Positions 48,709 to 58,636 are shown, counted from the first letter of the stretch. The stretch: 64,000 bases of DNA from Arthrobacter sp. Y81 (GCF_002929335.1 NZ_PJIL01000008.1:1-64000), one strand, 5' to 3'. A program made the numbers and translations. Notes: generated by a model from the letters alone, not told the origin.

Positions 48709-48751
48709 GCCGGCAGGGCGCCCTACCGAAAATCTCGGGCGCCCTGCCGGC
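48709..48751 (+). terminator. Perfect 15-bp stem-loop between pgk and tpiA
   Basis: Arms GCCGGCAGGGCGCCC and GGGCGCCCTGCCGGC pair without mismatch across a 13-base loop. No T-run follows, and tpiA begins 32 bases later. It may be a weak terminator, an attenuator or an mRNA-stabilising structure that sets the pgk:tpiA ratio. Confidence 0.65.
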
Positions 48752-48783
48752 TGTTCACATGACAAGCACTTTTTGGAGAACAC

Positions 48784-49599
<816 letters not shown>

Positions 49600-49649
49600 T
49601 CCGGACACAAGGCTTGACCTCCGCAATCATCAACTTCTGAAAGGCCGTC

Positions 49650-49907
49650 GTGGACGTTCTTCATGTCATTCTGCAGATCCTCCTGGGCATCACCAGCCTC
49701 CTGCTGACGCTGCTCATCCTGCTCCACAAGGGACGGGGCGGCGGTCTGTCGGACATGTTCGGCGGCGGCATGAGCTCGGGCCTCAGCTCGTCAGGTGTGG
49801 CGGAACGGAACCTGAACAGGTTCACGGTTATCCTCGGGATCACATGGGGTGTTGTTATTATCGCCCTCGGCCTGCTGATGCGCTTTTCCTCGGGCGGGGA
49901 CTCGTAG
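49650..49907 (+). CDS. secG: Preprotein translocase subunit SecG
   Basis: This 85-residue protein has the two transmembrane helices of SecG (about residues 3-24 and 56-77) joined by the glycine-rich cytoplasmic loop KGRGGGLSDMFGGGMSSGLSSSGVAERNLNR (given here only as its hallmark composition), whose GGLSDMFGG element is characteristic. It assists SecYE during protein export. GTG 49650 follows AAAGG. Linkage to tpiA is conserved in many bacteria. Confidence 0.94.
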   Translation: MDVLHVILQILLGITSLLLTLLILLHKGRGGGLSDMFGGGMSSGLSSSGVAERNLNRFTVILGITWGVVIIALGLLMRFSSGGDS

Positions 49908-49986
49908 CAGGTTCTGCCGGAAACACACCGGGCCCGGAATTTCCCGGGAATTTACACGACCGGTACTAACGGCCCTGCCGCCGTCG

Positions 49987-50013
49987 GGAACTCCGCACTA
50001 AACTGTGGCTGTT
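49987..50013 (+). promoter_or_regulatory. Candidate stress-sigma (SigR/SigH-like) promoter of rbpA
   Basis: GGAACT (49987-49992), a 17-base spacer and TGTT (50010-50013) approximate the GGAAY / SGTT promoters read by oxidative-stress ECF sigma factors. rbpA of Streptomyces is known to be under SigR. A housekeeping-like TAAACT at 49999-50004 lies inside the same stretch. Confidence 0.35.
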
Positions 50014-50024
50014 GCTTGCAACAG
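50009..50024. repeat. 16-bp palindrome at the rbpA transcript start
   Basis: CTGTTGC and GCAACAG are perfect inverted arms around TT, 30 bases before the rbpA ATG. It overlaps the candidate -10 and may be an operator. Confidence 0.45.
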
Positions 50025-50053
50025 TCCGTCAGTCGAGTAGCCAGGAGTTCCCG

Positions 50054-50431
50054 ATGGTGCATGCTACTTCAGGGTTTCGGGGAACCCGCGTGGGTGTAAC
50101 AGAGGGGTCCGCCCCCAAAATCCAGCCAAATGATTTTGTCGGTGAGCGGTTGCCGCGTATTCGTGTTTCCTATTGGTGCGCCAAGGGACACGAGACGCGG
50201 CCTGTTTTCATTAAGCTCCCGGAAGACCAGATCCCGGTCGTGTGGGACTGCCGCCGCTGCGGAGGTACCGCTACGCGGGACGAGTCCCCGGCGGAGCTTC
50301 CACACCATCCCGACGAGGGCTACAAGAGCCACCTTGAGTACGTTAAAGAACGACGCTCCAGCCAGGACGCCGAAGACGTACTGGCTGGAGCGCTGGAACG
50401 GCTAAGAGCCCGCGGGACCTTTTCGGACTAG
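50054..50431 (+). CDS. rbpA: RNA polymerase-binding protein RbpA
   Basis: This 125-residue actinobacterial transcription factor binds RNA polymerase and stabilises the primary-sigma open complex. The N-terminal tail is followed by a core with WCAKGHETRPVF and VWDCRRCGGTATRDE, and a helical sigma-interaction region (HHPDEGYKSHLEYVKERRS). ATG 50054 follows CAGGAG at 50042-50047 and homology starts there. Its last 30 bases overlap the convergent pgl gene. Confidence 0.96.
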   Translation: MVHATSGFRGTRVGVTEGSAPKIQPNDFVGERLPRIRVSYWCAKGHETRPVFIKLPEDQIPVVWDCRRCGGTATRDESPAELPHHPDEGYKSHLEYVKERRSSQDAEDVLAGALERLRARGTFSD

Positions 50432-51232
50432 CTGCTCGGGAACCCTTGAAGCGGCGTTCTCGTCGATGAGCCACAGGGTCCGTGAGCGTCCGGTCGGTCC
50501 TGCCGCCGGGACCTGAACGGGGTTTGCGCCCGCCAAGGCCAGTCCGACGGCACCGGCCTTGTCCTCGCCTGCAACAACCATCCAGACTTCACTGGCGGTG
50601 TTGATCGCGGGCAGGGTGAGGGAAATCCGTTCCGGGGGCGGCTTGGGCGAATTCCGGACACCCACAACAGTGAGCTCCTTCTCGCGGATGCCCGCCTGCT
50701 CGGGGAACAGCGAGGCCACATGGGCATCCGGGCCCACACCGAGCAGAACGACATCGAACCTGGGAAGCGTGCCCGGGTTCTCCGGACGGTCATCGGACAT
50801 GTCCGCCGCGTGCTCCGCGGCTGCCGCCTCGGCCAGGCGGCGCGCGTAGTCCGCCGCAGCCTCCTCCGGGCTGTCGAAGTCGTCCGTGGACCCCGGCTGG
50901 TGCACCCGTTCCGGCTCCACCGGAATACGGGACAGCAGCGCCCCGTGGGCCTGGAGGGTGTTGCGGTCGGTGTCGCTGCTGCCAACGAAGCGCTCGTCGC
51001 CCCACCAGAAGTTGACCTTCGACCAGTTCACGGCCGGCGCCGCCGCGGAGTCAGCAACCGCCTTGAGGGTTCCGATGCCCACAGTCCCGCCCGTGAGCAC
51101 CACCGTCGCCTCACCGTGTTTGTCCTGGACATCCACGAGTTTGGTGATGAGCCGCGCCGCAATGGCTGCCATCAGGACGGATGAGTCAGGGTGGATGCTT
51201 ACTCGGGGATCAGCGCTCACTGGGACGGACAC
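50402..51232 (-). CDS. pgl: 6-phosphogluconolactonase
   Basis: This 276-residue enzyme hydrolyses 6-phosphoglucono-lactone, the second step of the oxidative pentose-phosphate pathway. It has the DevB/Pgl motifs VVLTGGTVGIGTLKA, WWGDERFV near residue 77, DVVLLGVGPDAHVASLFPE near residue 160 and ISLTLPAINTASEVWMVV. It is the last gene of the tkt-tal-pgi-zwf-opcA-pgl operon. The GTG start lies within opcA (23-base overlap), and its 3' end overlaps rbpA on the other strand by 30 bases. Confidence 0.95.
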   Translation of the reverse strand: MSVPVSADPRVSIHPDSSVLMAAIAARLITKLVDVQDKHGEATVVLTGGTVGIGTLKAVADSAAAPAVNWSKVNFWWGDERFVGSSDTDRNTLQAHGALLSRIPVEPERVHQPGSTDDFDSPEEAAADYARRLAEAAAAEHAADMSDDRPENPGTLPRFDVVLLGVGPDAHVASLFPEQAGIREKELTVVGVRNSPKPPPERISLTLPAINTASEVWMVVAGEDKAGAVGLALAGANPVQVPAAGPTGRSRTLWLIDENAASRVPEQLVRKGPAGS

Positions 51233-52151
51233 TCCTTAGATTTGTACGGGGCAGTCCAATAGTAATCACTTCACCGAAGACTTCGTCGGGATCCAAACGG
51301 CGGAGTTCTTCGGCGAGGCAGTCGCGGAGGCTGCGGCGCGGCAGCGAGATGCGCTGCGCAGGCTGTCCGGGCTGGGTCAGTTCGGCCACGGACAGTCCCG
51401 GACGGAACAGCTGGACGTCGCCGCTGGCACGGCTCAGCCGGACGCGGCGGATGCCGGTGCCAGCCGGGTCGGCCACGATGGTGACGGGGGCGTCCAGGGA
51501 CAGGGTCAGCCATGCTGCCAGGAGCAGGGTGCTGGGGGAGTCCGAGGCGCCTTCGACGGCGACGGCGGTGACGGGCGAGGAATCGACTTGGTCGAGGACC
51601 GCGGCCAGCTGGATCCGCCAGTTGGTCAGCCGGGTCCAGGCGAGGTCGGTGTCGCCTGCCTTGTACGTGTTGCGGATGTTGTCCAGGGCCCGCTGCGGGT
51701 CCTCCTCGTTGGCCGAGTCGGTGATCCGGCGGTGGGCGATCCGGCCGATGGAGGTCTCGCAGGCGCTCTTGGGCGCTCCGTGCGGCCACCAGGCCACGAT
51801 CGGCGCATCGGGGAGCAGCAGCGCGGCGACCAGGGACTCACTTTCCTCAGCCAGTTCCCCGTAGCCGCGGAGCACGATGACCTCGGAGGCGCCGGCGTCA
51901 CCGCCCACACGGATCTGGGCGTCGAGTCGGGTGGGTGCCTTGGCGCCGGCGTCGGCCAGGACGATGATCCGGCAGGGGTGTTCCCGGCTGGCGTCGTTGG
52001 CCGCTTCGATGGCTTCCTCTTCCAGCCCGGACTTGGTGACCACCACGAGGGTCAGGACCCGGCCCAGGGCGATCACGCCGCCCTGCTCGCGCAGGGACAT
52101 GATCTTCTTGGATATTTTCGAGGTGGTGGTGTCGGGAAGATCTACGATCAT
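51210..52151 (-). CDS. opcA: Glucose-6-phosphate dehydrogenase assembly protein OpcA
   Basis: This 313-residue protein matches OpcA: an N-terminal segment starting MIVDLPDTTTSKISKKI, VVTKSGLEEEAIEAANDAS, the central APIVAWWPHGAPKSAC, and GDTDLAWTRLTNWRIQLAAVLDQ. OpcA supports assembly or redox regulation of glucose-6-phosphate dehydrogenase in cyanobacteria and actinobacteria. It directly follows zwf with a four-base overlap, consistent with a 1:1 partner. It also overlaps pgl. Confidence 0.95.
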   Translation of the reverse strand: MIVDLPDTTTSKISKKIMSLREQGGVIALGRVLTLVVVTKSGLEEEAIEAANDASREHPCRIIVLADAGAKAPTRLDAQIRVGGDAGASEVIVLRGYGELAEESESLVAALLLPDAPIVAWWPHGAPKSACETSIGRIAHRRITDSANEEDPQRALDNIRNTYKAGDTDLAWTRLTNWRIQLAAVLDQVDSSPVTAVAVEGASDSPSTLLLAAWLTLSLDAPVTIVADPAGTGIRRVRLSRASGDVQLFRPGLSVAELTQPGQPAQRISLPRRSLRDCLAEELRRLDPDEVFGEVITIGLPRTNLRSVRPSER

Positions 52152-53710
52152 GGCCTTCTCCAGGTTCGTCCGTCGCGGGCAAGGAGCTCGTCGGCGGAGG
52201 CGGGGCCCCAGCTTCCGGGCGCGTAGGGCTCGGGCTGTTCACCGAGGCTTGCCCAGTAGTCTTCAAAGGGGTCCAGGATCTTCCAGGACAGTTCCACTTC
52301 GGCGTGCCGGGGGAACAGCGGCGGCTCGCCCAGCAGCACATCGAGGATGAGCCGTTCGTAGGCCTCCGGGCTGGACTCGGTGAACGAGTGCCCGTAGCCG
52401 AAGTCCATGGTCACGTCGCGGACTTCCATCTGCGTGCCAGGGACCTTCGAGCCGAACCGGATGGTGGCGCCCTCATCGGGCTGGACCCGGATCACCACGG
52501 CGTTCTGGCCGAAGTCGTCGTCGGCGTGATCCCGGAACAAAAGGTTGGGCGCGCGCTTGAACACCACGGCAATTTCCGTCACGCGGCGTCCCAGCCGCTT
52601 GCCGGCGCGCAGGTAGAACGGCACACCGGCCCAGCGCCGGGTGTGGATGTCCACGCGGATGGCCGCGTAGGTCTCCGTGGTGGAATGAGCCGGAATGCCC
52701 TCTTCCTCCAGGTATCCCTGCACTTCCTCGCCGCCCTGCCAGCCGCCGGCAAACTGCCCCCGGGCCGAATGCGTGGACAGGTCATCGGGGAGCTTGACCG
52801 CAGCCAGGACCTTTTCCTTCTCGGCACGGAGGTCGTCCGCGTTGAAGGAAATGGGTTCCTCCATGGCCGTCAGGGCCAGGAGCTGGAGCAGGTGGTTCTG
52901 GATCACGTCCCGGGCCGCGCCCACACCGTCGTAGTAGCCTGCGCGGCCGCCGGTGCCGATGTCCTCGGCCATGGTGATCTGGACGTGGTCCACATAGTTC
53001 GCGTTCCACAGCGGCTCGAACAGCTGGTTGGCAAAGCGTAGCGCCAGGATGTTCTGGACCGTTTCCTTGCCAAGGTAGTGGTCGATCCGGAACACGGCGT
53101 CCGGCGGGAAGACCGACTCCACGATGTCGTTAAGCTGCCGGGCCGACTCAAGGTCGTGACCGAACGGCTTCTCGATGACCACACGGCGCCACTTGTCACC
53201 CTCGGCCTGCGCCAGGCCGTGCTTGGACAGCTGCCGGCAGACCTGCTCGAACGCCTTCGGCGGAATCGACAGGTAGAACGCGTGGTTACCGCGCGTTCCG
53301 CGCTGCTCGTCCAGTTCATCGATCGTGTCGCCGAGCCGCTCAAAAGCGTCGTCGTCGTCGAACTCTCCCTGGACAAACCGGATGCCCTCGGACAGCTGGT
53401 TCCAGACGGCCTCGTCGAACGGGGTTCGGGCGTACGCCTGGACCGATGACTTCACTTCGGCGGCAAAGTCCTCGTTGTCCCACTGCCGCCGGCCAAAGCC
53501 CACCAGGGCAAAGCTCGGCGGCAGCAGGCCACGATTGGCCAGGTCATACACGGCAGGCATGAGCTTCTTGCGGGCAAGGTCGCCGGTCACCCCGAAGAGG
53601 ACCAGCGATGAGGGGCCGGCAATGCGGTTCAGCCGGCGGTCCCGCGGGTCCCTCAACGGGTTGCGGCCCCGCCCTGCTGACTTCCTGCTGCCGTTTTCAG
53701 TTTCTGGCAT
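52148..53710 (-). CDS. zwf: Glucose-6-phosphate 1-dehydrogenase
   Basis: This 520-residue enzyme carries out the first NADPH-forming step of the pentose-phosphate pathway. It has the NADP-binding start LVLFGVTGDLARKKLMPAVY near residue 36, EKPFGHDLESARQLN, the active-site motif RIDHYLGKETVQN near residue 205, and the C-terminal domain with FYLRAGKRLGRRVTEI. Its stop overlaps opcA by four bases, and it lies 15 bases after pgi. No separate promoter is evident. Confidence 0.98.
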   Translation of the reverse strand: MPETENGSRKSAGRGRNPLRDPRDRRLNRIAGPSSLVLFGVTGDLARKKLMPAVYDLANRGLLPPSFALVGFGRRQWDNEDFAAEVKSSVQAYARTPFDEAVWNQLSEGIRFVQGEFDDDDAFERLGDTIDELDEQRGTRGNHAFYLSIPPKAFEQVCRQLSKHGLAQAEGDKWRRVVIEKPFGHDLESARQLNDIVESVFPPDAVFRIDHYLGKETVQNILALRFANQLFEPLWNANYVDHVQITMAEDIGTGGRAGYYDGVGAARDVIQNHLLQLLALTAMEEPISFNADDLRAEKEKVLAAVKLPDDLSTHSARGQFAGGWQGGEEVQGYLEEEGIPAHSTTETYAAIRVDIHTRRWAGVPFYLRAGKRLGRRVTEIAVVFKRAPNLLFRDHADDDFGQNAVVIRVQPDEGATIRFGSKVPGTQMEVRDVTMDFGYGHSFTESSPEAYERLILDVLLGEPPLFPRHAEVELSWKILDPFEDYWASLGEQPEPYAPGSWGPASADELLARDGRTWRRP

Positions 53711-53725
53711 GGTTGCTTCGGTGCC

Positions 53726-55363
53726 TTAGCTTTCAGTGTGGGATGCTGCCTGGCCGGCAAGCGCTGAAATGATGTCCTGCAGCTGCTTGACGCCGGCGGC
53801 GCGGTCCGTGAGGTGCAGGCGGAGGACTGGACGTCCGTGTTCGCTGAGGACCTGGGCGTCGCCGGTGGCCTGTGCCGAGATCAGCTCACCGAACGTGAAC
53901 GGCCGCTCCGGGATGGACAGGTCCGTGGCGGATGATGCCGTCACCTGCAGGAACACGCCGATAGCGGGTCCGCCCTTGTGGAACTGGCCGGTGGAGTGGA
54001 GGAAGCGTGGGCCCCAGCCAAACGTCACCGGGCGTCCGCTGACGGCGGCGAGCTGGTCGCGGACGTTTTCGAACGGGGCGTACGCCAAGCGGTCGAAGTA
54101 GGCCTGGACACTGAGGTAGCTGTCGTCAGCGAGCTGCGAGAGCAGGGCGGACACGGCGGCAGAGGCCGTGGCGGCATCTCCCAGCCAGTCGCCGCCTCGG
54201 ACCTCGATGGCGCCGTCGACGAAGTTCGCGGGGGTCGGTTCCGGCTGTGCGTCCAGCAGGCCGCGGGCGGCCACCTTGGCGGCCTCGACGTCGGGCTGGT
54301 CATAGGGGTTGATGCCCAGGAGCCGGCCGGCTACTACCGTCGCGAATTCCCACACCATCATCTGCGTGGCCAGGCCGCCGGCAATGGCGACCTCGTTCTC
54401 GCCGAGCTGCACGTCGTCGGCGTCGGCCGCTACCAGCCGCACCACCAGGACGTCCGCTGCACCGGAGGTGACCTCCGGTGCGGACGGACCGGCCACGACC
54501 GGCAGAACTCCGGTGCCCAGCTTGCCGGTGGATTCGGCGATGAGCTGCTCGGCCCAGTCGGCGAAGCCGACGATGCCGGACCCGTCCTCCGCGATGACGA
54601 TCTTGTTGCGCAGCGGGTTGGTGCCGCCGAGGGCCGTGCCAAGGGCAAGGCCAATGTTTTCCGGGGCGTCCTCGTTGAGGACCTCGGCTGCTTCCTCGGC
54701 CTCATCCAGGAAAGCCTGAATGTCCACACCGGCCAGCCCGCAGGGGACCAGGCCGAAGGCGGTCAGCGCCGAGAAACGGCCGCCGACGTTGGGGTCGGCG
54801 TTGAACACGGCGCGGTAGCCGGCCTCCCTGGAAGCCTTGTCCAACGGTGAACCCGGGTCGGTGACGATAATGATGCGGCTCTTCGCATCCACCCCGGCAT
54901 CGGTGAAAGCCTGCTCGAAGATCCGGCGCTGCGAATCGGTTTCCACGGTGGAGCCGGACTTGGACGACACAACGATTGCTGTCTCGGCCAGGCGGTCCAT
55001 CAGCGCGGCACCGACCTGTTCAGGGTCGGTGCTGTCAAGCACAGTCAGCTCGACGCCAGCGGTGCCCGCAATGACTTCAGGCGCCAGCGAGGAGCCGCCC
55101 ATCCCGCAGAGGACGATGCGCGTAACGCCTTCGGCCTTCAGCGCATCGCGGAGCTCCAGGATGTCGCCAACCAGGGGCTGGGAGACGGTGGCCGCCTCGA
55201 CCCAGCCCAGCCGGATAGCGGATTCCTGCTCGGCGTCCGGACCCCACAGGGTGTGGTCCTTCGCGAAGATCCGGGTGGCAACCCGGTCTTCCAGCAGGGC
55301 GGGGAGGTGCTGCTCAAGTGCCTGGCGGGCTGCGCCGGTGGCGTCGTAGCTGAGTGTGCTCAT
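53726..55363 (-). CDS. pgi: Glucose-6-phosphate isomerase
   Basis: This 545-residue protein is a phosphoglucose isomerase, with IVLCGMGGSSLAPEVIA near residue 85, the sugar-phosphate-binding SSKSGSTVETDS near residue 133, VTDPGSPLDKASREAGYRAVF, and a C-terminal block FLHSTGQFHKGGPAIGVFLQ. The sequence style resembles the isomerase half of bifunctional transaldolase/isomerase proteins. Here it directly follows tal with only six bases between them, which looks like the split form of that fusion. It links glycolysis with the pentose-phosphate pathway in the same operon. Confidence 0.95.
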   Translation of the reverse strand: MSTLSYDATGAARQALEQHLPALLEDRVATRIFAKDHTLWGPDAEQESAIRLGWVEAATVSQPLVGDILELRDALKAEGVTRIVLCGMGGSSLAPEVIAGTAGVELTVLDSTDPEQVGAALMDRLAETAIVVSSKSGSTVETDSQRRIFEQAFTDAGVDAKSRIIIVTDPGSPLDKASREAGYRAVFNADPNVGGRFSALTAFGLVPCGLAGVDIQAFLDEAEEAAEVLNEDAPENIGLALGTALGGTNPLRNKIVIAEDGSGIVGFADWAEQLIAESTGKLGTGVLPVVAGPSAPEVTSGAADVLVVRLVAADADDVQLGENEVAIAGGLATQMMVWEFATVVAGRLLGINPYDQPDVEAAKVAARGLLDAQPEPTPANFVDGAIEVRGGDWLGDAATASAAVSALLSQLADDSYLSVQAYFDRLAYAPFENVRDQLAAVSGRPVTFGWGPRFLHSTGQFHKGGPAIGVFLQVTASSATDLSIPERPFTFGELISAQATGDAQVLSEHGRPVLRLHLTDRAAGVKQLQDIISALAGQAASHTES

Positions 55364-55369
55364 GATGGG

Positions 55370-56485
55370 TTAGGAAGCCTTCCGTGCAGAGGCCAGGGCG
55401 CCTTCGACGTCACCCAGCAGTTCCTTCCAGCTGGCCACAAACTTGTCCAGCCCCTCGGACTCAAGCAGGGCCACGACGTCGTTGTAGGAAACGCCGAGCG
55501 CCTCCAGGGCGTCGAGGGTCGCGTTGGCATCGGCGTAGGTGCCGGTGACGGTGTCGCCGGTGACGGTGCCGTGGTCGAACGTGGCGTCGAGGGTCTTTTC
55601 CGGCATGGTGTTGACCACGCCGGGGGCAACGAGTTCGGTGACGTAGAGGGTGTCCGGGTAGGCCGGGTCCTTCACGCCGGTGGAGGCCCACAGCGGGCGC
55701 TGCGGGAGCGCGCCGGCTTCGGCGAGCAGTGCCCAGCGTTCGGTGGAGAAGAGCTCCTCGTAGACCTGGTAGGCCAGGCGGGCGTTGGCCAGGCCGGCCT
55801 TGCCCTTGAGTGCCTTGGCTTCGTCGGTGCCGATGGCGTCGAGGCGCTTGTCGATTTCGGCATCCACGCGGGAGACGAAGAAGGACGCGACGGAGTGGAT
55901 CTTGGACAGATCGTGGCCGTTGCCCTTGGCCTGCTCCAGGCCGGACTGGAAGGCGTTGATCACGGCGCGGTAGCGTTCCAGCGAGAAGATCAGGGTCACG
56001 TTGACGCTGATGCCCTCGGCCAGGGTCGCCGTGATGGCTTCGAGGCCTTCAAGGGTTGCCGGGATCTTGATCAGGACGTTGTCCTTGGCGACCTTCTTGT
56101 ACAGGTGCTTGGCTTCGGCGATGGTGCCGGCGGTGTCCCAGGCGAGGCGGGGGTCCACCTCGATGGAAACGCGGCCGTCAACACCCTTGGATGCCGCGGC
56201 GACGGGGGCGAACAGGTCGCAGGCGTCGGCCACGTCGGTGGTGGTGATTTCGAAGACGGTCTCTTCAACGGTGGCGCCGGCTGCTGCCTGGGCTGCGATG
56301 ACAGTGTCGTAGTCGTGGCCGGTGGTGATGGCGGCGTGGAAGATGGAGGGGTTGGTGGTGACACCAACAACGTTCTTCTCTTCGATGAGCTTGCGCAGCG
56401 TGCCGGTTTCCAGGCGGCCGCGGGAGAGGTCATCGAGCCAGATCGAGACGCCGGCGTCGGAGAGCTGCTGTGTGGGGGTAGTCAT
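55370..56485 (-). CDS. tal: Transaldolase
   Basis: This 371-residue class I aldolase of the non-oxidative pentose-phosphate pathway has [17 protein letters not shown] at the start, [13 protein letters not shown], and [13 protein letters not shown]. The Schiff-base lysine is in [16 protein letters not shown] near residue 140. The [17 protein letters not shown] block follows near residue 265. ATG 56485 has AGGAG at about 56495-56499 upstream. It lies 24 bases after tkt and six before pgi. Confidence 0.97.
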   Translation of the reverse strand: MTTPTQQLSDAGVSIWLDDLSRGRLETGTLRKLIEEKNVVGVTTNPSIFHAAITTGHDYDTVIAAQAAAGATVEETVFEITTTDVADACDLFAPVAAASKGVDGRVSIEVDPRLAWDTAGTIAEAKHLYKKVAKDNVLIKIPATLEGLEAITATLAEGISVNVTLIFSLERYRAVINAFQSGLEQAKGNGHDLSKIHSVASFFVSRVDAEIDKRLDAIGTDEAKALKGKAGLANARLAYQVYEELFSTERWALLAEAGALPQRPLWASTGVKDPAYPDTLYVTELVAPGVVNTMPEKTLDATFDHGTVTGDTVTGTYADANATLDALEALGVSYNDVVALLESEGLDKFVASWKELLGDVEGALASARKAS

Positions 56486-56509
56486 TTTTTGTATCTCCTG
56501 GAATCGGGT

Positions 56510-58636
56510 TCAGGCCTGCAGGCCAGCGAGGGAGTCCTTGGCGGCGGCGGCGACAGCCTCCGCGGTGATGCCGAACTCCTGGAAAAGGCGCTTGTAGTCA
56601 GCGGAAGCGCCGTAGTGCTCGAGGCTGATGGAACGGCCGGCGTCGCCGACGAATTCCCTCCAGCCCAGGGCCAGCCCGGCTTCCACGGATACCCGGGCCT
56701 TGACGGCGGCGGGGAGCACGGACTCGCGGTAGGCGGCGTCCTGCTTGGTGAACCACTCGACACACGGCATGGAGACAACGCGGGCGGCGATGCCTTCGGC
56801 CTGGAGGGCTTCGCGGGCCTGGACGGCCAGCTGGACCTCGGAGCCGGTTCCGATCAGGATGACGTCGGCCGGAACGGTAGCACCGTCCTTGGACGCTTCG
56901 GCCAGGACGTAGCCGCCCTTCGCGACGCCGGCAACGGAACCGAACGTGTCGCCGTCGGCTTCGCTTTCACCGCGGGCGTAGGTGGGGATGTTCTGGCGGG
57001 TCAGCACGATGCCGGCCGGGTTCTCGTGGTTCTCCAGCATGGTCTTCCATGCCGCAGCGACCTCGTTGGCGTCACCTGGGCGGACAACGTCCAGGCCCAC
57101 GATGGCGCGCAGGGAGGCCAGCTGTTCCACCGGCTGGTGGGTGGGGCCGTCTTCGCCCAGGCCGATGGAGTCGTGCGTCCACACATACAGCGACGGGACA
57201 CCCATCAGGGCGCCGAGCCGGATCGCCGGCCGCTGGTAGTCGGAGAAGATCAGGAACGTGCCGGAAAACGCCCGGGTGTTCCCGTGCAGGGCGATGCCGT
57301 TCACGATCGAGGCCGCGGCGTGCTCACGGATACCGAAGTGCAGCACCCGGCCGTAGGGGTTGCCCTTCCAGGCGTCGGTCTGCTTGGAGGCAGGCACGAA
57401 CGACGGGGAGCCTTCGATGGTGGTGTTGTTGGATTCGGCGAGGTCGGCTGAACCGCCCCAGAGTTCGGGCATGACCGGGCCCAGCGCGTTCAGGACCTTG
57501 CCGGAGGCGGCGCGGGTGGAGACATCCTTGCCGGCGGGGAAGACCGGCAGTGCCGCGTCCAGGCCCTCGGGCAGTTCGCGTGCTTCGACGCGCTGCAGGA
57601 GTTCAGCGGCCTCCGGGTTGGCTGCCTGCCAGGCGTTGAAGGACTCTTCCCATTCCTTGCGGGCCGCGGCACCGCGGTCCACCACGGAGCGGGCGTGGGC
57701 CAGGACTTCCTGGTCAACGTCGAAGGACTTGGCGGGGTCGAAGCCCAGCACGTTCTTCAGCGCGGCGACTTCCTCGGAGCCCAGGGCCGAGCCGTGGATC
57801 TTGCCGGTGTTCTGCTTCTTCGGCGCCGGGTAGCCGATGATGGTGCGCAGCGAGATGATCGAGGGTTTGGACGTCTCGGCCTTGGCCGCGAGCAGTGCGG
57901 AGTACAGTTCCTGCACGTCTTCGACGTACTCGCCGGTCTTGGTCCAGTCCACGCGCTGGGTGTGCCAGCCGTAAGCCTCGTAGCGCTTGAGGACATCCTC
58001 AGTGAAGGAGATGTCGGTGTCGTCTTCGATGGAGATGTGGTTCTCGTCGTACACCACCACGAGGTTGCCGAGTTCCTGGTGGCCGGCCAGCGAGGAAGCC
58101 TCAGCCGTGACGCCTTCCTGCAGGTCGCCGTCGGAGGCGATGACCCAGATGGTGTGGTCGAACGGGGACTCGCCGGCGGGAGCATCGGCGTCGAACAGGC
58201 CGCGTTGGCGGCGCTGGGAGTACGCGAACCCGACCGAGGACGCCAGGCCCTGGCCCAGCGGGCCGGTGGTGATTTCCACACCGGCGGTGTGCTTGTACTC
58301 CGGGTGTCCCGGTGTCAGCGAACCCCAGGTCCGCAGCGCCTCAAGGTCCTTCAGCTCCAGGCCGTAACCGGAGAGGAACAGCTGGATGTACAGCGTCAGG
58401 GACGTGTGGCCCGGGGACAGGATGAACCGGTCACGGCCGATCCAGTCAGGGTTCCGCGGGTCATGGCGCATCAGCTTCTGGAAGAGAAGGTACGCAGCCG
58501 GGGCGAGGCTCATCGCGGTGCCCGGGTGGCCGTTCCCTACTTTTTCGACCGAATCCGCGGCCAAAATACGGACCGTGTCAACGGCGCGCTGGTCCAAACT
58601 GGTCCATGACAGTTCTTGCTCTTCCAAATGTGGCAC
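56510..58636 (-). CDS. tkt: Transketolase
   Basis: This 708-residue thiamine-diphosphate enzyme has GHPGTAMSLAPAAYLLF near residue 37, TGPLGQGLASSVG, the cofactor motif ASDGDLQEGVTAEA followed by VVVYDENHIS near residue 190, and the pyrimidine-binding domain with SIGLGEDGPTHQPVEQLASLR near residue 495. It moves two-carbon units in the pentose-phosphate pathway and is the first gene of the six-gene operon. GTG 58636 is the likely start. A promoter candidate lies at 58824-58852. Confidence 0.97.
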   Translation of the reverse strand: MPHLEEQELSWTSLDQRAVDTVRILAADSVEKVGNGHPGTAMSLAPAAYLLFQKLMRHDPRNPDWIGRDRFILSPGHTSLTLYIQLFLSGYGLELKDLEALRTWGSLTPGHPEYKHTAGVEITTGPLGQGLASSVGFAYSQRRQRGLFDADAPAGESPFDHTIWVIASDGDLQEGVTAEASSLAGHQELGNLVVVYDENHISIEDDTDISFTEDVLKRYEAYGWHTQRVDWTKTGEYVEDVQELYSALLAAKAETSKPSIISLRTIIGYPAPKKQNTGKIHGSALGSEEVAALKNVLGFDPAKSFDVDQEVLAHARSVVDRGAAARKEWEESFNAWQAANPEAAELLQRVEARELPEGLDAALPVFPAGKDVSTRAASGKVLNALGPVMPELWGGSADLAESNNTTIEGSPSFVPASKQTDAWKGNPYGRVLHFGIREHAAASIVNGIALHGNTRAFSGTFLIFSDYQRPAIRLGALMGVPSLYVWTHDSIGLGEDGPTHQPVEQLASLRAIVGLDVVRPGDANEVAAAWKTMLENHENPAGIVLTRQNIPTYARGESEADGDTFGSVAGVAKGGYVLAEASKDGATVPADVILIGTGSEVQLAVQAREALQAEGIAARVVSMPCVEWFTKQDAAYRESVLPAAVKARVSVEAGLALGWREFVGDAGRSISLEHYGASADYKRLFQEFGITAEAVAAAAKDSLAGLQA

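Noticed and set aside
55253..57451. A 732-codon open frame on the plus strand opposite pgi, tal and tkt
   Set aside because: It is antisense to three certain enzymes, glycine/valine-rich without domains, and a by-product of GC-biased codon third positions.
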